Assembly (NCBI RefSeq): GCF_902497785.1
Contig: NZ_CABVHK010000003.1
Location: 1-64,000, forward strand
Direction: 5' to 3'
From: Pseudomonas fluorescens
GTDB lineage: Bacteria > Pseudomonadota > Gammaproteobacteria > Pseudomonadales > Pseudomonadaceae
Length of the DNA stretch: 64,000 nucleotides
Part shown: one piece after another, positions 45,365 through 55,976 of the stretch
Position numbering within the stretch: the first letter of the stretch is position 1
Layout of the letters: every line of letters begins with the position of its first letter
Translations under genes and position numbers: made by a program
The notes under the pieces: generated by a model
What the model was told of the DNA's origin: nothing
The model's database searches: none
What the model saw: only the letters and a program-made list of their open reading frames with translations

Positions 45365-45868
45365 TTACTTCAGCTGATTCATGCGCTCGATAACCTGGCG
45401 AGTGATGTCGTACTGAGGTTTGACATCAATCACTGCGCCACGCTCGAAGACCAGGTCAAAAGCACCTTTCTTGATGACTTCTTCCACAGCGCCGTCCAGT
45501 TTCGGCTTGAGCTGCTTCAGCATTTCACGGTCGGCAACGGCTTTGGCTTCGTTCAGCTCCTTGGACTGGAACTGGAAGTCACGGGCCTTTTGCTTGAATT
45601 CAAGCTCCAGACGCTCGCGCTCGCCTTGCTGCATCTTGTCGCCGCCCGCCATCAGGCGGTCCTGAATGCCCTTGGCGCTGCTTTCCAGCGTCTTGAGCTT
45701 GCTCAGCTGCGGGCCAAATTTCTTCTCGGCATCCACGGCGTATTTCTTGGCCGCGTCGGACTCCAGCAGAGCCATCTGATAGTTCAGAACGGCGATTTTC
45801 ATGTCGGCAAAAGCCGGACCTGCTACCAGTACGGTCGCCAGGAGAACCAATTGAGTCAACTTACGCAC
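45365..45868 (-). CDS. ompH: OmpH/Skp periplasmic chaperone
   Basis: A 167-residue periplasmic chaperone for outer-membrane proteins. The signal peptide MRKLTQLVLLATVLVAGPAFA is 21 residues, cleaved before DMKIAVLN. The rest is the long helical hairpin expected for Skp tentacles (KKYAVDAEKKFGPQLSKLKTLE... QKARDFQFQSKELNEAKAVADREM). The bamA-ompH-lpxD order is conserved in gamma-proteobacteria. Confidence 0.94.
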   Translation of the reverse strand: MRKLTQLVLLATVLVAGPAFADMKIAVLNYQMALLESDAAKKYAVDAEKKFGPQLSKLKTLESSAKGIQDRLMAGGDKMQQGERERLELEFKQKARDFQFQSKELNEAKAVADREMLKQLKPKLDGAVEEVIKKGAFDLVFERGAVIDVKPQYDITRQVIERMNQLK

Positions 45869-45913
45869 GATGCACTCCTACAAAATCCATTGTCGTTATC
45901 TTGGGTCAGACGC

Positions 45914-48289
45914 TTAGAACGTCTGGCCGAGGGAGAATTGGAACACTTGAGTTTCAGCCTCATCCGGTTTCTTGATCGGCATGGCCAACGCGAAACTCAG
46001 AGGACCCAGTGCGGTGACCCACGTCACACCTACACCGACGGAACTGGCCATGTTGCTCAGGCTGATGTCGTTGCACTTGGTGTTGGACGACGAACCGTTT
46101 GCGTTGGTGCTGTCCTTACACGTCGAGTCGAAAACGTTACCCACATCCCAGAATACCGAAGTACGCAGGGAACGTTGATCCTTGACGAACGGCAGAGGGA
46201 ACAGAAGCTCGACACCGCCCTGGATCAGGACGTTACCACCGAACGGCAGAGGATCCTGGTCCGGGTCAAGCGCTGTACCCGGGTTGGTGCCACGGCTCGG
46301 CGTACTGCGAGGACCCAGGGTGCTGTCCTTGAAGCCACGAACCGAGTTGAAACCACCAGCATAGTAGTTTTCATAGAACGGCAAGCCGTCGGTCGAACCA
46401 TAACCATCGCCATAGCCCAGCTCGGTGTGCAGACGCATGGTGTAGTTTTCGCTCAGTGGCTGGAACAACTGGCCACGGTAGTCGAGTTTGAAGAACGACA
46501 AGTCACTGCCCGGCGTCGTGGTTTCCAGCACCAGACTTTGGGAATGTCCGCGGGTGGCCAGCACGCCCTTGTTCAGGGTCGACTCGGACCAACCGGCCGA
46601 AGCCTTGAAGTTGAGGTAGTTGTCGCCTTCCTTGTTAACGAAGTCGAAGATCTCGTCAACGGTGTACAGGCCCGTCTTGATCTTGTCCTGTTGCGCGGTC
46701 AGGCCGAAGGTCAGACGCGAGGTTTCGCTGATCGGATAACCGACGCTCACACCCGCACCCAGGCTGTCTACGGCGTAGCTGGCCACGTCGACGTCGAGGT
46801 CTTTGTAGTCAGTGGTGCGATAGAACGCGTTGTAACCCAGGCTCACACCGTCAGCCGTCCAGTACGGGTCGACATAACCGAAGTTATAGCGGCTCTGGTA
46901 TTCACTGCGGGTCAGGCCGATGCTGACCTTGTTACCGGTACCGAGGAAGTTGTTCTGGGTGATCGAACCACCGAGGATCAGACCGGCGCTCTGTGCGAAA
47001 CCGACGCTGGCAGTGATCGAACCGGACGCCTGTTCTTCAACGCTGTAGTTCACGTCAACCTGGTCGTCGACACCCGGTACGGCCGGGGTCTCGACGTTGA
47101 CTTCCTTGAAGAAGCCCAGACGCTCAAGACGGGTCTTGGATTGGTCGATCAGGTAAGTCGACGCCCAGCCACCTTCCATCTGGCGCATTTCACGACGCAG
47201 CACTTCGTCTTCGGACTTGGTGTTGCCGCGGAAGTTGATGCGGTTGACGTAGGCGCGCTTGCCTGGATCGACGGCGAACGTGATGTCTACCGTGTGATCT
47301 TCATCGTGCGGCTGAGGCACACCGTTGACGTTGGCGAAGGTGTAACCCTCGTTACCGAGACGGCGGGTGATCAGTTCGGACGTGGTGGTCATCAGCTTGC
47401 GCGAGAACACCTGACCTTTCTGTACCAGCAGCAACGACTTGACCTGGTCTTCAGGGACTTTCAGGTCACCGCTGAGCTTGACGTCACGAACGGTGTACTT
47501 ATCGCCTTCGTTGACGTTGACAGTAATGTAGACGTGTTTCTTGTCCGGGGTGATGGACACCTGGGTCGAAGCGATATCCATGTTGATATAGCCGCGGTCC
47601 AGGTAGTAGGAGCGCAGACGCTCCAGGTCACCGGAAAGCTTTTCACGTGCGTACTTGTCGTCGTTCTTGAAGAACGACAACCAGTTGGTGGTCTTGAGTT
47701 CGAACAGGTCGATCAGGTCTTCGTCAGGGAAAACCGTGTTACCCACCACGTTGATGTGCTGGATAGCGGCGACGGTGCCTTCGTTGATATTGACCTTCAG
47801 TGCCACGCGGTTACGCGGCTGCGACACCACTTCGGTGTCGACGGTAGCGGAGTAACGACCCTGAGCGACGTATTGGCGCTGCAGTTCGTTACGCACACCT
47901 TCGAGGGTGGCGCGCTGGAAGATTTCGCCTTCGGCCAGGCCGGATTGCTTGAGGCCCTTCATCAGGTCTTCAGTGGAGATCGCCTTGTTACCCTCGATCT
48001 CGATACTGGCAACCGACGGACGCTCGACTACTGTAATGACCAGGACGTTGCCATCGCGGCCCAGCTGGATATCTTGAAAGAACCCGGTTTTGAACAGCGC
48101 ACGAGTGGATTCCACCAGGCGACGATCATCCGCCTGTTCACCGACGTTCAACGGCAAGGCACCAAAGACACTACCCGCGGAGACCCGCTGGAGGCCATTG
48201 ACGCGAATATCAGAGATAGTGAAGGACTCGGCGTGAACTTCGGCGATCATCAATACGGTGAGAACCGCAGTTAGCAGCAGACGTTTCAT
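45914..48289 (-). CDS. bamA: BamA, outer-membrane beta-barrel assembly factor
   Basis: A 791-residue Omp85 protein. The signal peptide MKRLLLTAVLTVLMIAEVHA is followed by five POTRA domains to about residue 420 and a 16-strand barrel. The diagnostic loop-6 motif appears as NSVRGFKDSTLGPR, and the last residues FQFSLGQTF end in the aromatic barrel signature. Two cysteines (in STCKDS and KCND) lie in an extracellular loop. The ATG at 48289 is the signal-peptide start; the frame is open nine codons further. Confidence 0.97.
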   Translation of the reverse strand: MKRLLLTAVLTVLMIAEVHAESFTISDIRVNGLQRVSAGSVFGALPLNVGEQADDRRLVESTRALFKTGFFQDIQLGRDGNVLVITVVERPSVASIEIEGNKAISTEDLMKGLKQSGLAEGEIFQRATLEGVRNELQRQYVAQGRYSATVDTEVVSQPRNRVALKVNINEGTVAAIQHINVVGNTVFPDEDLIDLFELKTTNWLSFFKNDDKYAREKLSGDLERLRSYYLDRGYINMDIASTQVSITPDKKHVYITVNVNEGDKYTVRDVKLSGDLKVPEDQVKSLLLVQKGQVFSRKLMTTTSELITRRLGNEGYTFANVNGVPQPHDEDHTVDITFAVDPGKRAYVNRINFRGNTKSEDEVLRREMRQMEGGWASTYLIDQSKTRLERLGFFKEVNVETPAVPGVDDQVDVNYSVEEQASGSITASVGFAQSAGLILGGSITQNNFLGTGNKVSIGLTRSEYQSRYNFGYVDPYWTADGVSLGYNAFYRTTDYKDLDVDVASYAVDSLGAGVSVGYPISETSRLTFGLTAQQDKIKTGLYTVDEIFDFVNKEGDNYLNFKASAGWSESTLNKGVLATRGHSQSLVLETTTPGSDLSFFKLDYRGQLFQPLSENYTMRLHTELGYGDGYGSTDGLPFYENYYAGGFNSVRGFKDSTLGPRSTPSRGTNPGTALDPDQDPLPFGGNVLIQGGVELLFPLPFVKDQRSLRTSVFWDVGNVFDSTCKDSTNANGSSSNTKCNDISLSNMASSVGVGVTWVTALGPLSFALAMPIKKPDEAETQVFQFSLGQTF

Positions 48290-48363
48290 GAAGTCCTTTC
48301 TTATTCCAACTGGCAATAAACAAACTGCCGCAAAATGCGGCAGATTCGCAATTCAGCGAAGTG

Positions 48364-49716
48364 TTACAGACGGCCCAAATCATTGACCAGAGCAAGCAAC
48401 ATCACCCCGACCACCAAACTGATACCGATCTGTATCCCCCAACCCTGCACCCGATCCGACAAGGGACGACCACGCGCCCACTCGATCAGATAAAACAACA
48501 AATGCCCCCCATCCAGTACAGGAATGGGCAACAAATTCAGAACTCCCAGGCTAATACTCAGATAAGCAAGGAAATTCAGGAAATCAGCGACGCCCGACTG
48601 GGCAGAAGCGCCCGCCACTTTAGCAATGGTTATCGGTCCACTCAAGTTTTTTACCGAGAGCTCACCGAACAACATTTTCTTTAGCGAATCGAGGGTCAGT
48701 ACGCTCATGGTCCAGGTGCGTCGCGCGCCCTCGTCAATCGCTGCCAAAGGCCCGTAACTGACCTCGCGAATCATCTCTGGCGGCCAGTCGATTGCTTTCA
48801 CGCCAGCCCCAAGATAACCACTGGGTGCCTTTTTCTCGCCACGCGCAGCCAGCGTCACGGGGACGTCGATTTGAGCACCCTCGCGCTCGACGCGCAGCAT
48901 GATTTTGCTATCCGGACGCAAACGAACGGTATCGACCACCTGTTGCCAGTCATCCAGAGCCTTGCCATCCAGGGCCAACAAACGGTCACCGGTTTTCAGG
49001 CCGGCAGCCTGCGCCGGGCCTTTCGGATCGATTTCAGCAAGGACGGGCGGCAACGCCGGACGCCACGGACGAATACCCAGCGAGCGGATCGGATCCGGCT
49101 CCTCGGCGCCCTTGAGCCATTTGTCCAGCACCAGCTCACGCGGCGAGTCCGCCGTGGAACCCTGCTCACGGACCAGCACCTGAAGCGCACCGCTCTCGCC
49201 GAGACGACGAACCAGCTGCAGATTCACCGCGCCCCAGCCCGATGTCGGCTCGCCATCAATCGCAATAATTTCCTGACCCGGGCTCAAACCCGCCTTGGCG
49301 GCAATGCTCCCGGACTCAACAGCACCAATGACCGGGCGCACTTGCTCGCTGCCGAGCATGGCGAGCACCCAGAAGAAAATCATCGCCAGTAAAAAGTTGG
49401 CAATCGGCCCGGCCGAGACGATGGCAATGCGCTGGCGCACGGTTTTGCGATTGAAGGATTGATCGAGCTGATCGGCCGGCACTTCGCCTTCGCGCTCGTC
49501 GAGCATTTTCACATAGCCGCCCAGCGGAATGGCGGCGACGACGAACTCGGTACCTTGCTTGTCGTGCCAGCGCAGCAACGGCATACCGAAGCCTACGGAG
49601 AAACGCAGCACTTTGACCCCACAGCGACGTGCGACCCAGAAATGGCCGAATTCGTGGAAGGTGACCAGCACACCCAATGCAATCAGGGTGCCGACAATCA
49701 TATAGAGCGCGCTCAT
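48364..49716 (-). CDS. rseP: RseP (MucP) site-2 zinc protease
   Basis: A 450-residue intramembrane metalloprotease that cleaves the anti-sigma factor of the envelope-stress sigma (MucA/RseA). The zinc motif is TFHEFGHFWVAR at about residues 19-30. Two PDZ domains occupy about residues 125-300, and the second zinc-ligand motif is LLPIPVLDGGHLLFY near the C-terminus. Four transmembrane segments fit the family. It lies between dxr and bamA as in other gamma-proteobacteria. Confidence 0.96.
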   Translation of the reverse strand: MSALYMIVGTLIALGVLVTFHEFGHFWVARRCGVKVLRFSVGFGMPLLRWHDKQGTEFVVAAIPLGGYVKMLDEREGEVPADQLDQSFNRKTVRQRIAIVSAGPIANFLLAMIFFWVLAMLGSEQVRPVIGAVESGSIAAKAGLSPGQEIIAIDGEPTSGWGAVNLQLVRRLGESGALQVLVREQGSTADSPRELVLDKWLKGAEEPDPIRSLGIRPWRPALPPVLAEIDPKGPAQAAGLKTGDRLLALDGKALDDWQQVVDTVRLRPDSKIMLRVEREGAQIDVPVTLAARGEKKAPSGYLGAGVKAIDWPPEMIREVSYGPLAAIDEGARRTWTMSVLTLDSLKKMLFGELSVKNLSGPITIAKVAGASAQSGVADFLNFLAYLSISLGVLNLLPIPVLDGGHLLFYLIEWARGRPLSDRVQGWGIQIGISLVVGVMLLALVNDLGRL

Positions 49717-49769
49717 CTACTTTCTCCGCAATCCTATCCAGTGCTGCATGGGCCAACGTATCGCAACAC

Positions 49770-50960
49770 TTATCGCCCGTGACGACTCAACCATTGCCCG
49801 GCCAGTACTCGCGCTTTCGCGTCAGCCGTAAACACGGCCTCAAGATCATCCACCGCAACCACCGGCTCCAGATTCAAGACTTCTTCGATGATACTCGCGA
49901 TTTCCGGATAGCGAACCCGCCCGTCTAGAAACGCCGCGACAGCCACTTCATTAGCGGCATTGAGCATCGCCGGCGCACTGTTGCCGGCTTCAGCAGCCTG
50001 CCGCGCCAGGCGCAGACAAGGGAAACGCTCTTCATCGGGCGCCTGGAAGTCCAGACGCGCGATGGCAAACAGGTCCAGCGGTGCAACCCCCGAATCAATC
50101 CGCTCTGGCCAGGCCAGGGCATTGGAGATCGGCGTGCGCATGTCCGGATTGCCCAACTGGGCCAATACCGAACCGTCGATGTAGTCGACCAGTGAATGAA
50201 TGACGCTCTGAGGGTGAATCACCACTTCGACCTGGGACGGCTTGGCGTCAAACAGCCAGCAGGCTTCGATCAACTCGAGCCCTTTGTTCATCATGCTGGC
50301 CGAGTCCACCGAAATTTTGCGCCCCATGGACCAGTTCGGATGAGCGCATGCCTGATCAGGAGTGACGTGCATCAGCTCAGCCATCGGTGTCTGCCGGAAA
50401 GGACCGCCAGACGCTGTCAGCAAAATCCGACGAACCCCCACCGCACCGAGGCCGCGGGCAAAATCCTGTGGCATGCACTGGAAAATCGCGTTGTGCTCGC
50501 TGTCGATCGGCAGCAAAACCGAACCGCTCTTGCGCACGGCCTGCATGAACAATGCACCGGACATCACCAGTGCTTCTTTGTTGGCCAGCAGGATTTTTTT
50601 GCCCGCCTCTACCGCCGCCAGCGTCGGGCGCAGACCCGCCGCACCAACGATGGCCGCCATGACGGCATCGACTTCAGGATCGGAAGCGACCTGACACAGC
50701 CCCTCCTCCCCCACCAGCACGCGAGTCGACAGACCGGCTGCACGCAAATCATCCTGCAAGCCGCGGGCAGCAGCCTGTTCCGGCACAACGGCGAACTGTG
50801 GCGCATGACGGACGCAAAGTGCGAGCAGCTCGCTCAGGCGCGTGAATCCGCTCAGGGCAAACACTTGATAGCGCTCGGGATGCCGGGCGATCACGTCGAG
50901 CGTGCTCAAACCGATCGAGCCGGTTGCCCCCAGAACGGTGATCCGCTGTGGGCGGCTCAC
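49770..50960 (-). CDS. dxr: Dxr (IspC), DXP reductoisomerase
   Basis: A 396-residue NADPH-dependent enzyme committing to the MEP pathway. NADPH-binding [14 protein letters not shown] is at residues 9-22, [12 protein letters not shown] at about 125, and the substrate/metal segments [11 protein letters not shown] and [10 protein letters not shown] follow. The GTG at 50960 makes a GTGA overlap with the cdsA stop codon and matches the family start ([10 protein letters not shown]). Another GTG five codons upstream is possible. It is the third MEP gene in this window, with ispD and ispF. Confidence 0.95.
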   Translation of the reverse strand: MSRPQRITVLGATGSIGLSTLDVIARHPERYQVFALSGFTRLSELLALCVRHAPQFAVVPEQAAARGLQDDLRAAGLSTRVLVGEEGLCQVASDPEVDAVMAAIVGAAGLRPTLAAVEAGKKILLANKEALVMSGALFMQAVRKSGSVLLPIDSEHNAIFQCMPQDFARGLGAVGVRRILLTASGGPFRQTPMAELMHVTPDQACAHPNWSMGRKISVDSASMMNKGLELIEACWLFDAKPSQVEVVIHPQSVIHSLVDYIDGSVLAQLGNPDMRTPISNALAWPERIDSGVAPLDLFAIARLDFQAPDEERFPCLRLARQAAEAGNSAPAMLNAANEVAVAAFLDGRVRYPEIASIIEEVLNLEPVVAVDDLEAVFTADAKARVLAGQWLSRHGR

Positions 50961-51763
50961 GGTGCTGCCATCCACAGCAACACGGCAAAGATCGGGATCG
51001 CAGCGGTCAGGCTGTCAATTCGATCCAGTACGCCACCGTGACCCGGCAGCAGATTGCTGCTGTCCTTGATCCCGGACTGGCGCTTGAACATGCTTTCGGT
51101 GAGGTCACCGACCACCGAAATGAACACGATGATCGCCGCGCCGATCAGCCCCATCAGCATTTGGCCGAAGCTCCAGTCACGCACCATACCGACGATCGCC
51201 GTGATCACCAGCGCCAACGCCAATCCGCCGTACACGCCTTCCCAACTCTTGCCGGGACTGACCTGCGGAGCGAGCTTGCGCTTGCCGAATGCGCGACCGG
51301 AGAAGTAAGCACCGATATCGGCGCCCCAGACCAACACCATCACCGCCATGATCAGCCAGTTGCCCAAGGGGTACTGTTTGATCTGGACCAGACCTTGCCA
51401 GGCCGGCAGCAGGATCAGCAGACCGATCACCAGTTTGCACGCGGCACTGGACCAATGCGCGCTGGAGCGCGGATACGTCAGCACCAGATACGTCGCCACG
51501 CCCCACCAGAGCACCGAAGCGCCCAACACCCAGGGCGCAAGGCCCGGCAGGATGTGCATCACAAACAGCATCAGCGCGACCACGGCCGCATAGGCAACGC
51601 GAATCGGCTGGGCCGTGAAGCCCGCCAGACGCGCCCATTCCCAGGCGCCAAGCGTCACGACCAGACCAATGAACAGCGCGAAGCCAGAGCCTTCGAGCAG
51701 GAAAAACCCGCACAGGGCGATCGGTAGCAGGATCAGTGCAGTGATGATTCGTTGTTTAAGCAT
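50957..51763 (-). CDS. cdsA: CdsA, phosphatidate cytidylyltransferase
   Basis: A 268-residue polytopic membrane enzyme making CDP-diacylglycerol for all phospholipids. About eight hydrophobic helices are visible, and the family signature near the C-terminus is [19 protein letters not shown]. The start overlaps the uppS stop codon by one base (TAATG), and the stop overlaps the dxr start by 4 bp. Confidence 0.96.
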   Translation of the reverse strand: MLKQRIITALILLPIALCGFFLLEGSGFALFIGLVVTLGAWEWARLAGFTAQPIRVAYAAVVALMLFVMHILPGLAPWVLGASVLWWGVATYLVLTYPRSSAHWSSAACKLVIGLLILLPAWQGLVQIKQYPLGNWLIMAVMVLVWGADIGAYFSGRAFGKRKLAPQVSPGKSWEGVYGGLALALVITAIVGMVRDWSFGQMLMGLIGAAIIVFISVVGDLTESMFKRQSGIKDSSNLLPGHGGVLDRIDSLTAAIPIFAVLLWMAAP

Positions 51764-52518
51764 TAAACCCGGGCTCCAGCCTCGACCTGCTCGCTCGTTT
51801 TACCGAAGCGGCGCTGGCGAGAAGCGAAATCGGCCAGCGCGGTGCGCATGGCGTCGTGTTTGAAGTCCGGCCAGAACAGGTCGGAGAAATACAACTCGGC
51901 GTAAGCCAGTTGCCACAGCAGGAAGTTACTGATGCGGTGTTCGCCGCCGGTACGGATGCACAAGTCCGGCAACGGCAGGTCGCCGGTGGCCAGACAGGTT
52001 TGCAACAGTTCCGGGGTAATGTCTTCCGGCCGCAGATGCCCGGCCTGAACTTCCCGCGCCAGACGCTGCGCGGCTTGCGCAATATCCCACTGACCGCCGT
52101 AGTTGGCAGCGATCTGCAGGACGAAGCGATTGGCGCCGGCCGTCATCGCTTCCGCCTCGCGCATTGCAGCCTGAAGCTCAGGATGGAAGCGCGAACGGTC
52201 GCCAATGATGCGCAAACTGATGTTGTTGTCGTTGAGGCGTTTAGCCTCGCGACGCAATGCCTTGAAGAACAGGTCCATCAAGGCACTGACCTCATCGGCC
52301 GGGCGCTGCCAGTTCTCGCTGGAGAAGGCAAACAGGGTCAACACTTCGACCTTGGCCTCGGCGCACACCTCAATCACGGCACGAACCGCATCCACACCCG
52401 CCTTATGCCCGGCGACACCCGGCATAAAGCGTTTTTTCGCCCAACGATTATTACCATCCATGATGATCGCGACATGGCGCGGCACCGCGGACGGCGCACC
52501 CTGCTTGCTCTTTTCCAT
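51763..52518 (-). CDS. uppS: UppS, undecaprenyl diphosphate synthase
   Basis: A 251-residue cis-prenyltransferase making the C55 lipid carrier for peptidoglycan and O-antigen. The catalytic Asp is in AIIMDGNNRWAKKR. FSSENWQRP and the C-terminal DLCIRTGGEHRISNFLLWQLAYAELYF (which holds the substrate-binding RTGGExRxSNF) are intact. It is followed by cdsA with a 1-base overlap. Confidence 0.97.
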   Translation of the reverse strand: MEKSKQGAPSAVPRHVAIIMDGNNRWAKKRFMPGVAGHKAGVDAVRAVIEVCAEAKVEVLTLFAFSSENWQRPADEVSALMDLFFKALRREAKRLNDNNISLRIIGDRSRFHPELQAAMREAEAMTAGANRFVLQIAANYGGQWDIAQAAQRLAREVQAGHLRPEDITPELLQTCLATGDLPLPDLCIRTGGEHRISNFLLWQLAYAELYFSDLFWPDFKHDAMRTALADFASRQRRFGKTSEQVEAGARV

Positions 52519-52531
52519 GAAAACGCGACCC

Positions 52532-53089
52532 TTATACGGCCATCAGGTCCGCTTCTTTAGCCTTGGTGGCGGTGTCGATATCCGCCTCGGCCTTATCCGT
52601 CAGCTTCTGGATATCGGCAGCGGCACGACGCTCCTCGTCTTCGCTGATTTCCTTGTCCTTGACCAGTTTCTTCAGATCACCCAAGGCATCGCGACGAATG
52701 TTGCGCACGGCCACACGAGCATCTTCGGCGGCGCTACGCGCCTGCTTGGTAAAGCCTTTGCGGGTCTCTTCGGTCAACGCCGGCATGGAGATCAGCAGCA
52801 ACTCACCCAGGTTGGTCGGGTTGAGATTAAGACCAGCGCTCTGAATGGCCTTGTCGACAGCCCCCAGCATGTTGCGCTCGAACGCCACGACTTGCAGGGT
52901 GCGGGAGTCTTTTACGGTGATGTTGGCCACCTGGGTGATAGAGGTGTCAGTGCCGTAGTACGGCACCATCACGCTACCCAGAATGCTCGGGTGCGCCTTG
53001 CCAGTACGAATCTGGCCAAATGCATGGTTCAGAGAATCCAGGGATTTCTGCATGCGCTCTTGAGCGTCTTTCTTGATTTCGTTGATCAT
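52532..53089 (-). CDS. frr: Frr, ribosome recycling factor
   Basis: A 185-residue tRNA-mimic that splits the post-termination ribosome with EF-G. The three-helix-bundle sequences ([61 protein letters not shown]) and the conserved [10 protein letters not shown] and [10 protein letters not shown] are visible. It overlaps pyrH by 4 bp. Confidence 0.97.
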   Translation of the reverse strand: MINEIKKDAQERMQKSLDSLNHAFGQIRTGKAHPSILGSVMVPYYGTDTSITQVANITVKDSRTLQVVAFERNMLGAVDKAIQSAGLNLNPTNLGELLLISMPALTEETRKGFTKQARSAAEDARVAVRNIRRDALGDLKKLVKDKEISEDEERRAAADIQKLTDKAEADIDTATKAKEADLMAV

Positions 53090-53829
53090 TGTTGGCCTTC
53101 CTCGATCAGGGTCCCTTCAGCGCCGCCGTGCACGATGTTCAGCAGGGCGCCGGGCTTGTTCATGTTAAATACGCGCAATGGCATCTTGTGGTCGCGGCAC
53201 AGGCAAATGGCCGTCAGGTCCATCACACCCAGCTTGCGATCCAGCACTTCATCGTAGGTCAGATGATCGAACTTCTCGGCATGCGGGTCTTTGAATGGGT
53301 CAGCGGTGTAGACGCCATCGACCTTGGTCGCCTTGAGCACGACATCGGCATCGATTTCGATCGCACGCAAGCAGGCTGCCGAATCCGTGGTGAAGAACGG
53401 ATTACCGGTACCGGCCGCGAAGATCACGACTTCCTTGGCGTTCAGGTGACGCATGGCTTTGCGGCGGTCGTAGTGATCGGTCACGCCCACCATGGAAATG
53501 GCCGACATCACGATCGCCGAGATATTGGCACGTTCCAGCGCGTCGCGCATGGCCAGGGCGTTCATCACAGTGGCCAGCATGCCCATGTGGTCGCCGGTCA
53601 CCCGATCCATGCCGGCCGCGCTCAGCGCTGCACCGCGGAACAGGTTGCCGCCGCCGATCACCAGACCGACCTGGACACCGATGCCGACCAGTTGGCCGAC
53701 TTCCAGCGCCATGCGATCCAGAACTTTCGGATCGATCCCGAACTCTTCCGAGCCCATCAGGGCCTCGCCGCTAAGCTTGAGTAGAATGCGTTTATAGCGA
53801 GCCTGATAACCACTGCCCTGCTGAGCCAT
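53086..53829 (-). CDS. pyrH: PyrH, UMP kinase
   Basis: A 247-residue hexameric amino-acid-kinase-fold enzyme phosphorylating UMP. Conserved blocks are [42 protein letters not shown] and [17 protein letters not shown]. The C-terminal GTLI is usual. It shares the rpsB-tsf-pyrH-frr order common to bacteria, with a terminator-like hairpin between tsf and pyrH. Confidence 0.97.
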   Translation of the reverse strand: MAQQGSGYQARYKRILLKLSGEALMGSEEFGIDPKVLDRMALEVGQLVGIGVQVGLVIGGGNLFRGAALSAAGMDRVTGDHMGMLATVMNALAMRDALERANISAIVMSAISMVGVTDHYDRRKAMRHLNAKEVVIFAAGTGNPFFTTDSAACLRAIEIDADVVLKATKVDGVYTADPFKDPHAEKFDHLTYDEVLDRKLGVMDLTAICLCRDHKMPLRVFNMNKPGALLNIVHGGAEGTLIEEGQQ

Positions 53830-53982
53830 TGCGAATCTCTCCTGCGGCGTATTTTAAAAATTCTTTGCGAGCTGTTTACAGCTGGCGTTCACTCTAGCGT
53901 GGCGCTGCTTCAGCGCCATCGGAACATGGCTTTGTAAGCCAGTTCCAAGGGGAAACCAATAAAAATCGGCACCCCATCTGAA

Positions 53983-54015
53983 AAGAGGCTGCGCGCGTTA
54001 GCGGGCAGCCTCTTC
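53983..54015 (-). terminator. Terminator between tsf and pyrH
   Basis: On the minus strand GAGGCTGCC and its complement GCAGCCTC pair around an 11-14 base loop and are followed by TTTT. It starts about 25 bp after the tsf stop codon; pyrH-frr then need their own promoter or read-through. Confidence 0.7.
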
Positions 54016-54038
54016 AGGGCGACAGTTGAAAAACTGTC

Positions 54039-54902
54039 TTATTGCTTGGCGGCAGCCAGCTGGGCAGCAACTTCTTCAGCGAAGTTGTCGACCGGCTTCT
54101 CGATGCCGTCGCCTACTTTGAAGTAGGTGAAGGAAACGATTTCAGCACCGGCTTTCTTGGCCAGTTCGCCAACCTTGATTTCAGGGTTCTTGACGAACGC
54201 CTGCTCAACCAGGCTCGCTTCAGCCAGGAACTTGCTGATACGACCTTTGACCATGTTTTCAACGATGTTTTCCGGCTTGCCGGCGATCTTGTCAGCGTTG
54301 AGGGTCAGGAACACGCCTTTCTCGCGCTCGACCGCTTCAGCGGAAACTTCCGATGGCAGCAGGAATTCAGGGTTGGTGGCCGCTACGTGCATAGCGATGT
54401 CTTTGGCCAGTTCAACGCTGCCGCCTTTAAGGGCAACCACAACGCCGATCTTGTTACCGTGCAGGTAACCACCAACAACATCACCTTCAACGCGAGCCAG
54501 ACGACGGATGTTGACGTTTTCGCCAACCTTGCCGACCAGAACCAGGCGATCGGCTTCTTGAGCTTCGATCAGTGGAGCGACGTCAGTCAGTTTGTCAGCA
54601 AACGCTTTTTCAACGCTGGAAGCGACAAATGCCTTAAAGTCGTCCTGCAAAGCCAGGAAGTCGGTCTGCGAGTTCACTTCCAGCAGAACAGCGGATTTAC
54701 CGTCTTCTTTCAGAGCGATGGCGCCTTCAGCAGCCACGTTGCCTGCTTTCTTGGCAGCCTTGATGGCGCCGGAAGCACGCATGTCATCAATGGCTTTTTC
54801 GATGTCGCCGCCGGCCTTGGTCAAGGCCTTTTTGCAATCCATCATGCCTTCGCCGGTACGCTCACGCAGTTCTTTGACCAACGCTGCAGTAATCTCTGCC
54901 AT
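54039..54902 (-). CDS. tsf: Tsf, translation elongation factor Ts
   Basis: A 287-residue nucleotide exchange factor for EF-Tu. The N-terminal UBA-like domain (TAALVKELRERTGEGMMDCKKAL) and the TDF motif contacting EF-Tu (NSQTDFLA) are present. The core and C-terminal dimer modules follow. It is downstream of rpsB with about 190 bp and a strong hairpin between them. Confidence 0.97.
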   Translation of the reverse strand: MAEITAALVKELRERTGEGMMDCKKALTKAGGDIEKAIDDMRASGAIKAAKKAGNVAAEGAIALKEDGKSAVLLEVNSQTDFLALQDDFKAFVASSVEKAFADKLTDVAPLIEAQEADRLVLVGKVGENVNIRRLARVEGDVVGGYLHGNKIGVVVALKGGSVELAKDIAMHVAATNPEFLLPSEVSAEAVEREKGVFLTLNADKIAGKPENIVENMVKGRISKFLAEASLVEQAFVKNPEIKVGELAKKAGAEIVSFTYFKVGDGIEKPVDNFAEEVAAQLAAAKQ

Positions 54903-55040
54903 TTCAAAATCCTCTTGGATAGGTTTTCAACCATTCCACCCGATCAAACGGGCGTTCAATTCTTCCCGAACCACCTTTGTTAGCAGCTGCAAGTTACAAA
55001 TGCTGTAAATGCGCCACCAGACAAACGGTTTTCGAGGTGG

Positions 55041-55067
55041 CAAAAAGGGGGCCAAGCCCCCTTTTTG
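55041..55067 (-). terminator. Terminator or attenuator between rpsB and tsf
   Basis: AAAAAGGGGGC and GCCCCCTTTTT pair around a 4-5 base loop, with A and T runs on both sides. It lies about 28 bp after the rpsB stop codon. In enterobacteria a partial terminator between rpsB and tsf sets their ratio, and the same use is likely here. Confidence 0.8.
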
Positions 55068-55094
55068 CTTACTGAGTCAACGCCAGGGCGTCAA

Positions 55095-55835
55095 TTACTC
55101 AGCTGCAGCTGCCGGAGCTTCTTCAACGAACTGCTCGGCGGCGCCGCCAGCAACGTGGTTGCGGCCACGGATAACAGCGTCAGCCATCGAACCCATGTAC
55201 AACTGGATAGCGCGGATTGCGTCATCGTTGCCTGGGATGATGTAGTCAACGCCTTCCGGGCTGCTGTTGGTATCGACTACGCCGATAACCGGGATGCCCA
55301 GCTTGTTGGCTTCGGTGATCGCGATGCGCTCGTGATCAACGTCGATAACGAACAGTGCGTCTGGCAGACCGCCCATGTCCTTGATACCACCCAGGGAACG
55401 ATCGAGCTTCTCAAGATCGCGAGTGCGCATCAGCGCTTCTTTCTTGGTCAGCTTGGCGAACGTACCGTCTTCGGCCTGGATTTCAAGGTCACGCAGACGC
55501 TTGATGGAAGCACGGATGGTTTTGAAGTTGGTCAGCATGCCGCCCAACCAGCGGTGATCGACGTACGGCGAACCGCAACGTGCTGCTTCTTCAGCAACGA
55601 TCTTGCCAGCGGAACGCTTGGTGCCGACGAACAGAATCTTGTTTTTGCCCTGGGCCAGGCGCTCTACGAAAGTCAGAGCTTCGTTGAACATTGGCAGGGT
55701 TTTTTCAAGGTTGATAATGTGGATCTTGTTACGCGCGCCGAAAATGTACTTACCCATTTTCGGGTTCCAGTAACGGGTCTGGTGACCGAAGTGCACACCG
55801 GCCTTCAGCATATCGCGCATGTTGACTTGGGACAT
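55095..55835 (-). CDS. rpsB: RpsB, ribosomal protein S2
   Basis: A 246-residue 30S protein. [26 protein letters not shown] is the family N-terminus, and [17 protein letters not shown] and [24 protein letters not shown] are typical. The C-terminus is alanine-rich. It is first in the rpsB-tsf unit and divergent from map, with a long leader that may carry S2-binding autoregulation. Confidence 0.98.
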   Translation of the reverse strand: MSQVNMRDMLKAGVHFGHQTRYWNPKMGKYIFGARNKIHIINLEKTLPMFNEALTFVERLAQGKNKILFVGTKRSAGKIVAEEAARCGSPYVDHRWLGGMLTNFKTIRASIKRLRDLEIQAEDGTFAKLTKKEALMRTRDLEKLDRSLGGIKDMGGLPDALFVIDVDHERIAITEANKLGIPVIGVVDTNSSPEGVDYIIPGNDDAIRAIQLYMGSMADAVIRGRNHVAGGAAEQFVEEAPAAAAE

Positions 55836-55976
55836 GATAGTTCCTTAATAAGTCGGGTTTGGCCTCCACGTATCCCAATGACCAACCAGCAGCATCAGCT
55901 GAAGGCACCCAGGTCATCGTGTCGACACGTGTGTGGATTTAAGCCTTTCGGGGTATCCCCGGAAAGCGGCGCATTT
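55836..55976 (-). promoter_or_regulatory. rpsB 5' leader, possible S2 autoregulatory RNA
   Basis: A likely -10 box TATAAA lies at 55977-55982 on the minus strand, giving a leader of roughly 130 nt before rpsB. It starts with a near-perfect hairpin TTTCCGGGGATACCCCGAAA and carries GGGATACGTGGAGGC near the gene. Leaders of rpsB in gamma-proteobacteria (the t44 RNA) bind S2 to repress translation; this leader may be an equivalent, but the match is from memory of the general motif only. Confidence 0.4.

Noticed and set aside
45590..48274. An 894-codon open frame on the plus strand
   Set aside because: Antisense to bamA and ompH; shadow of codon bias.
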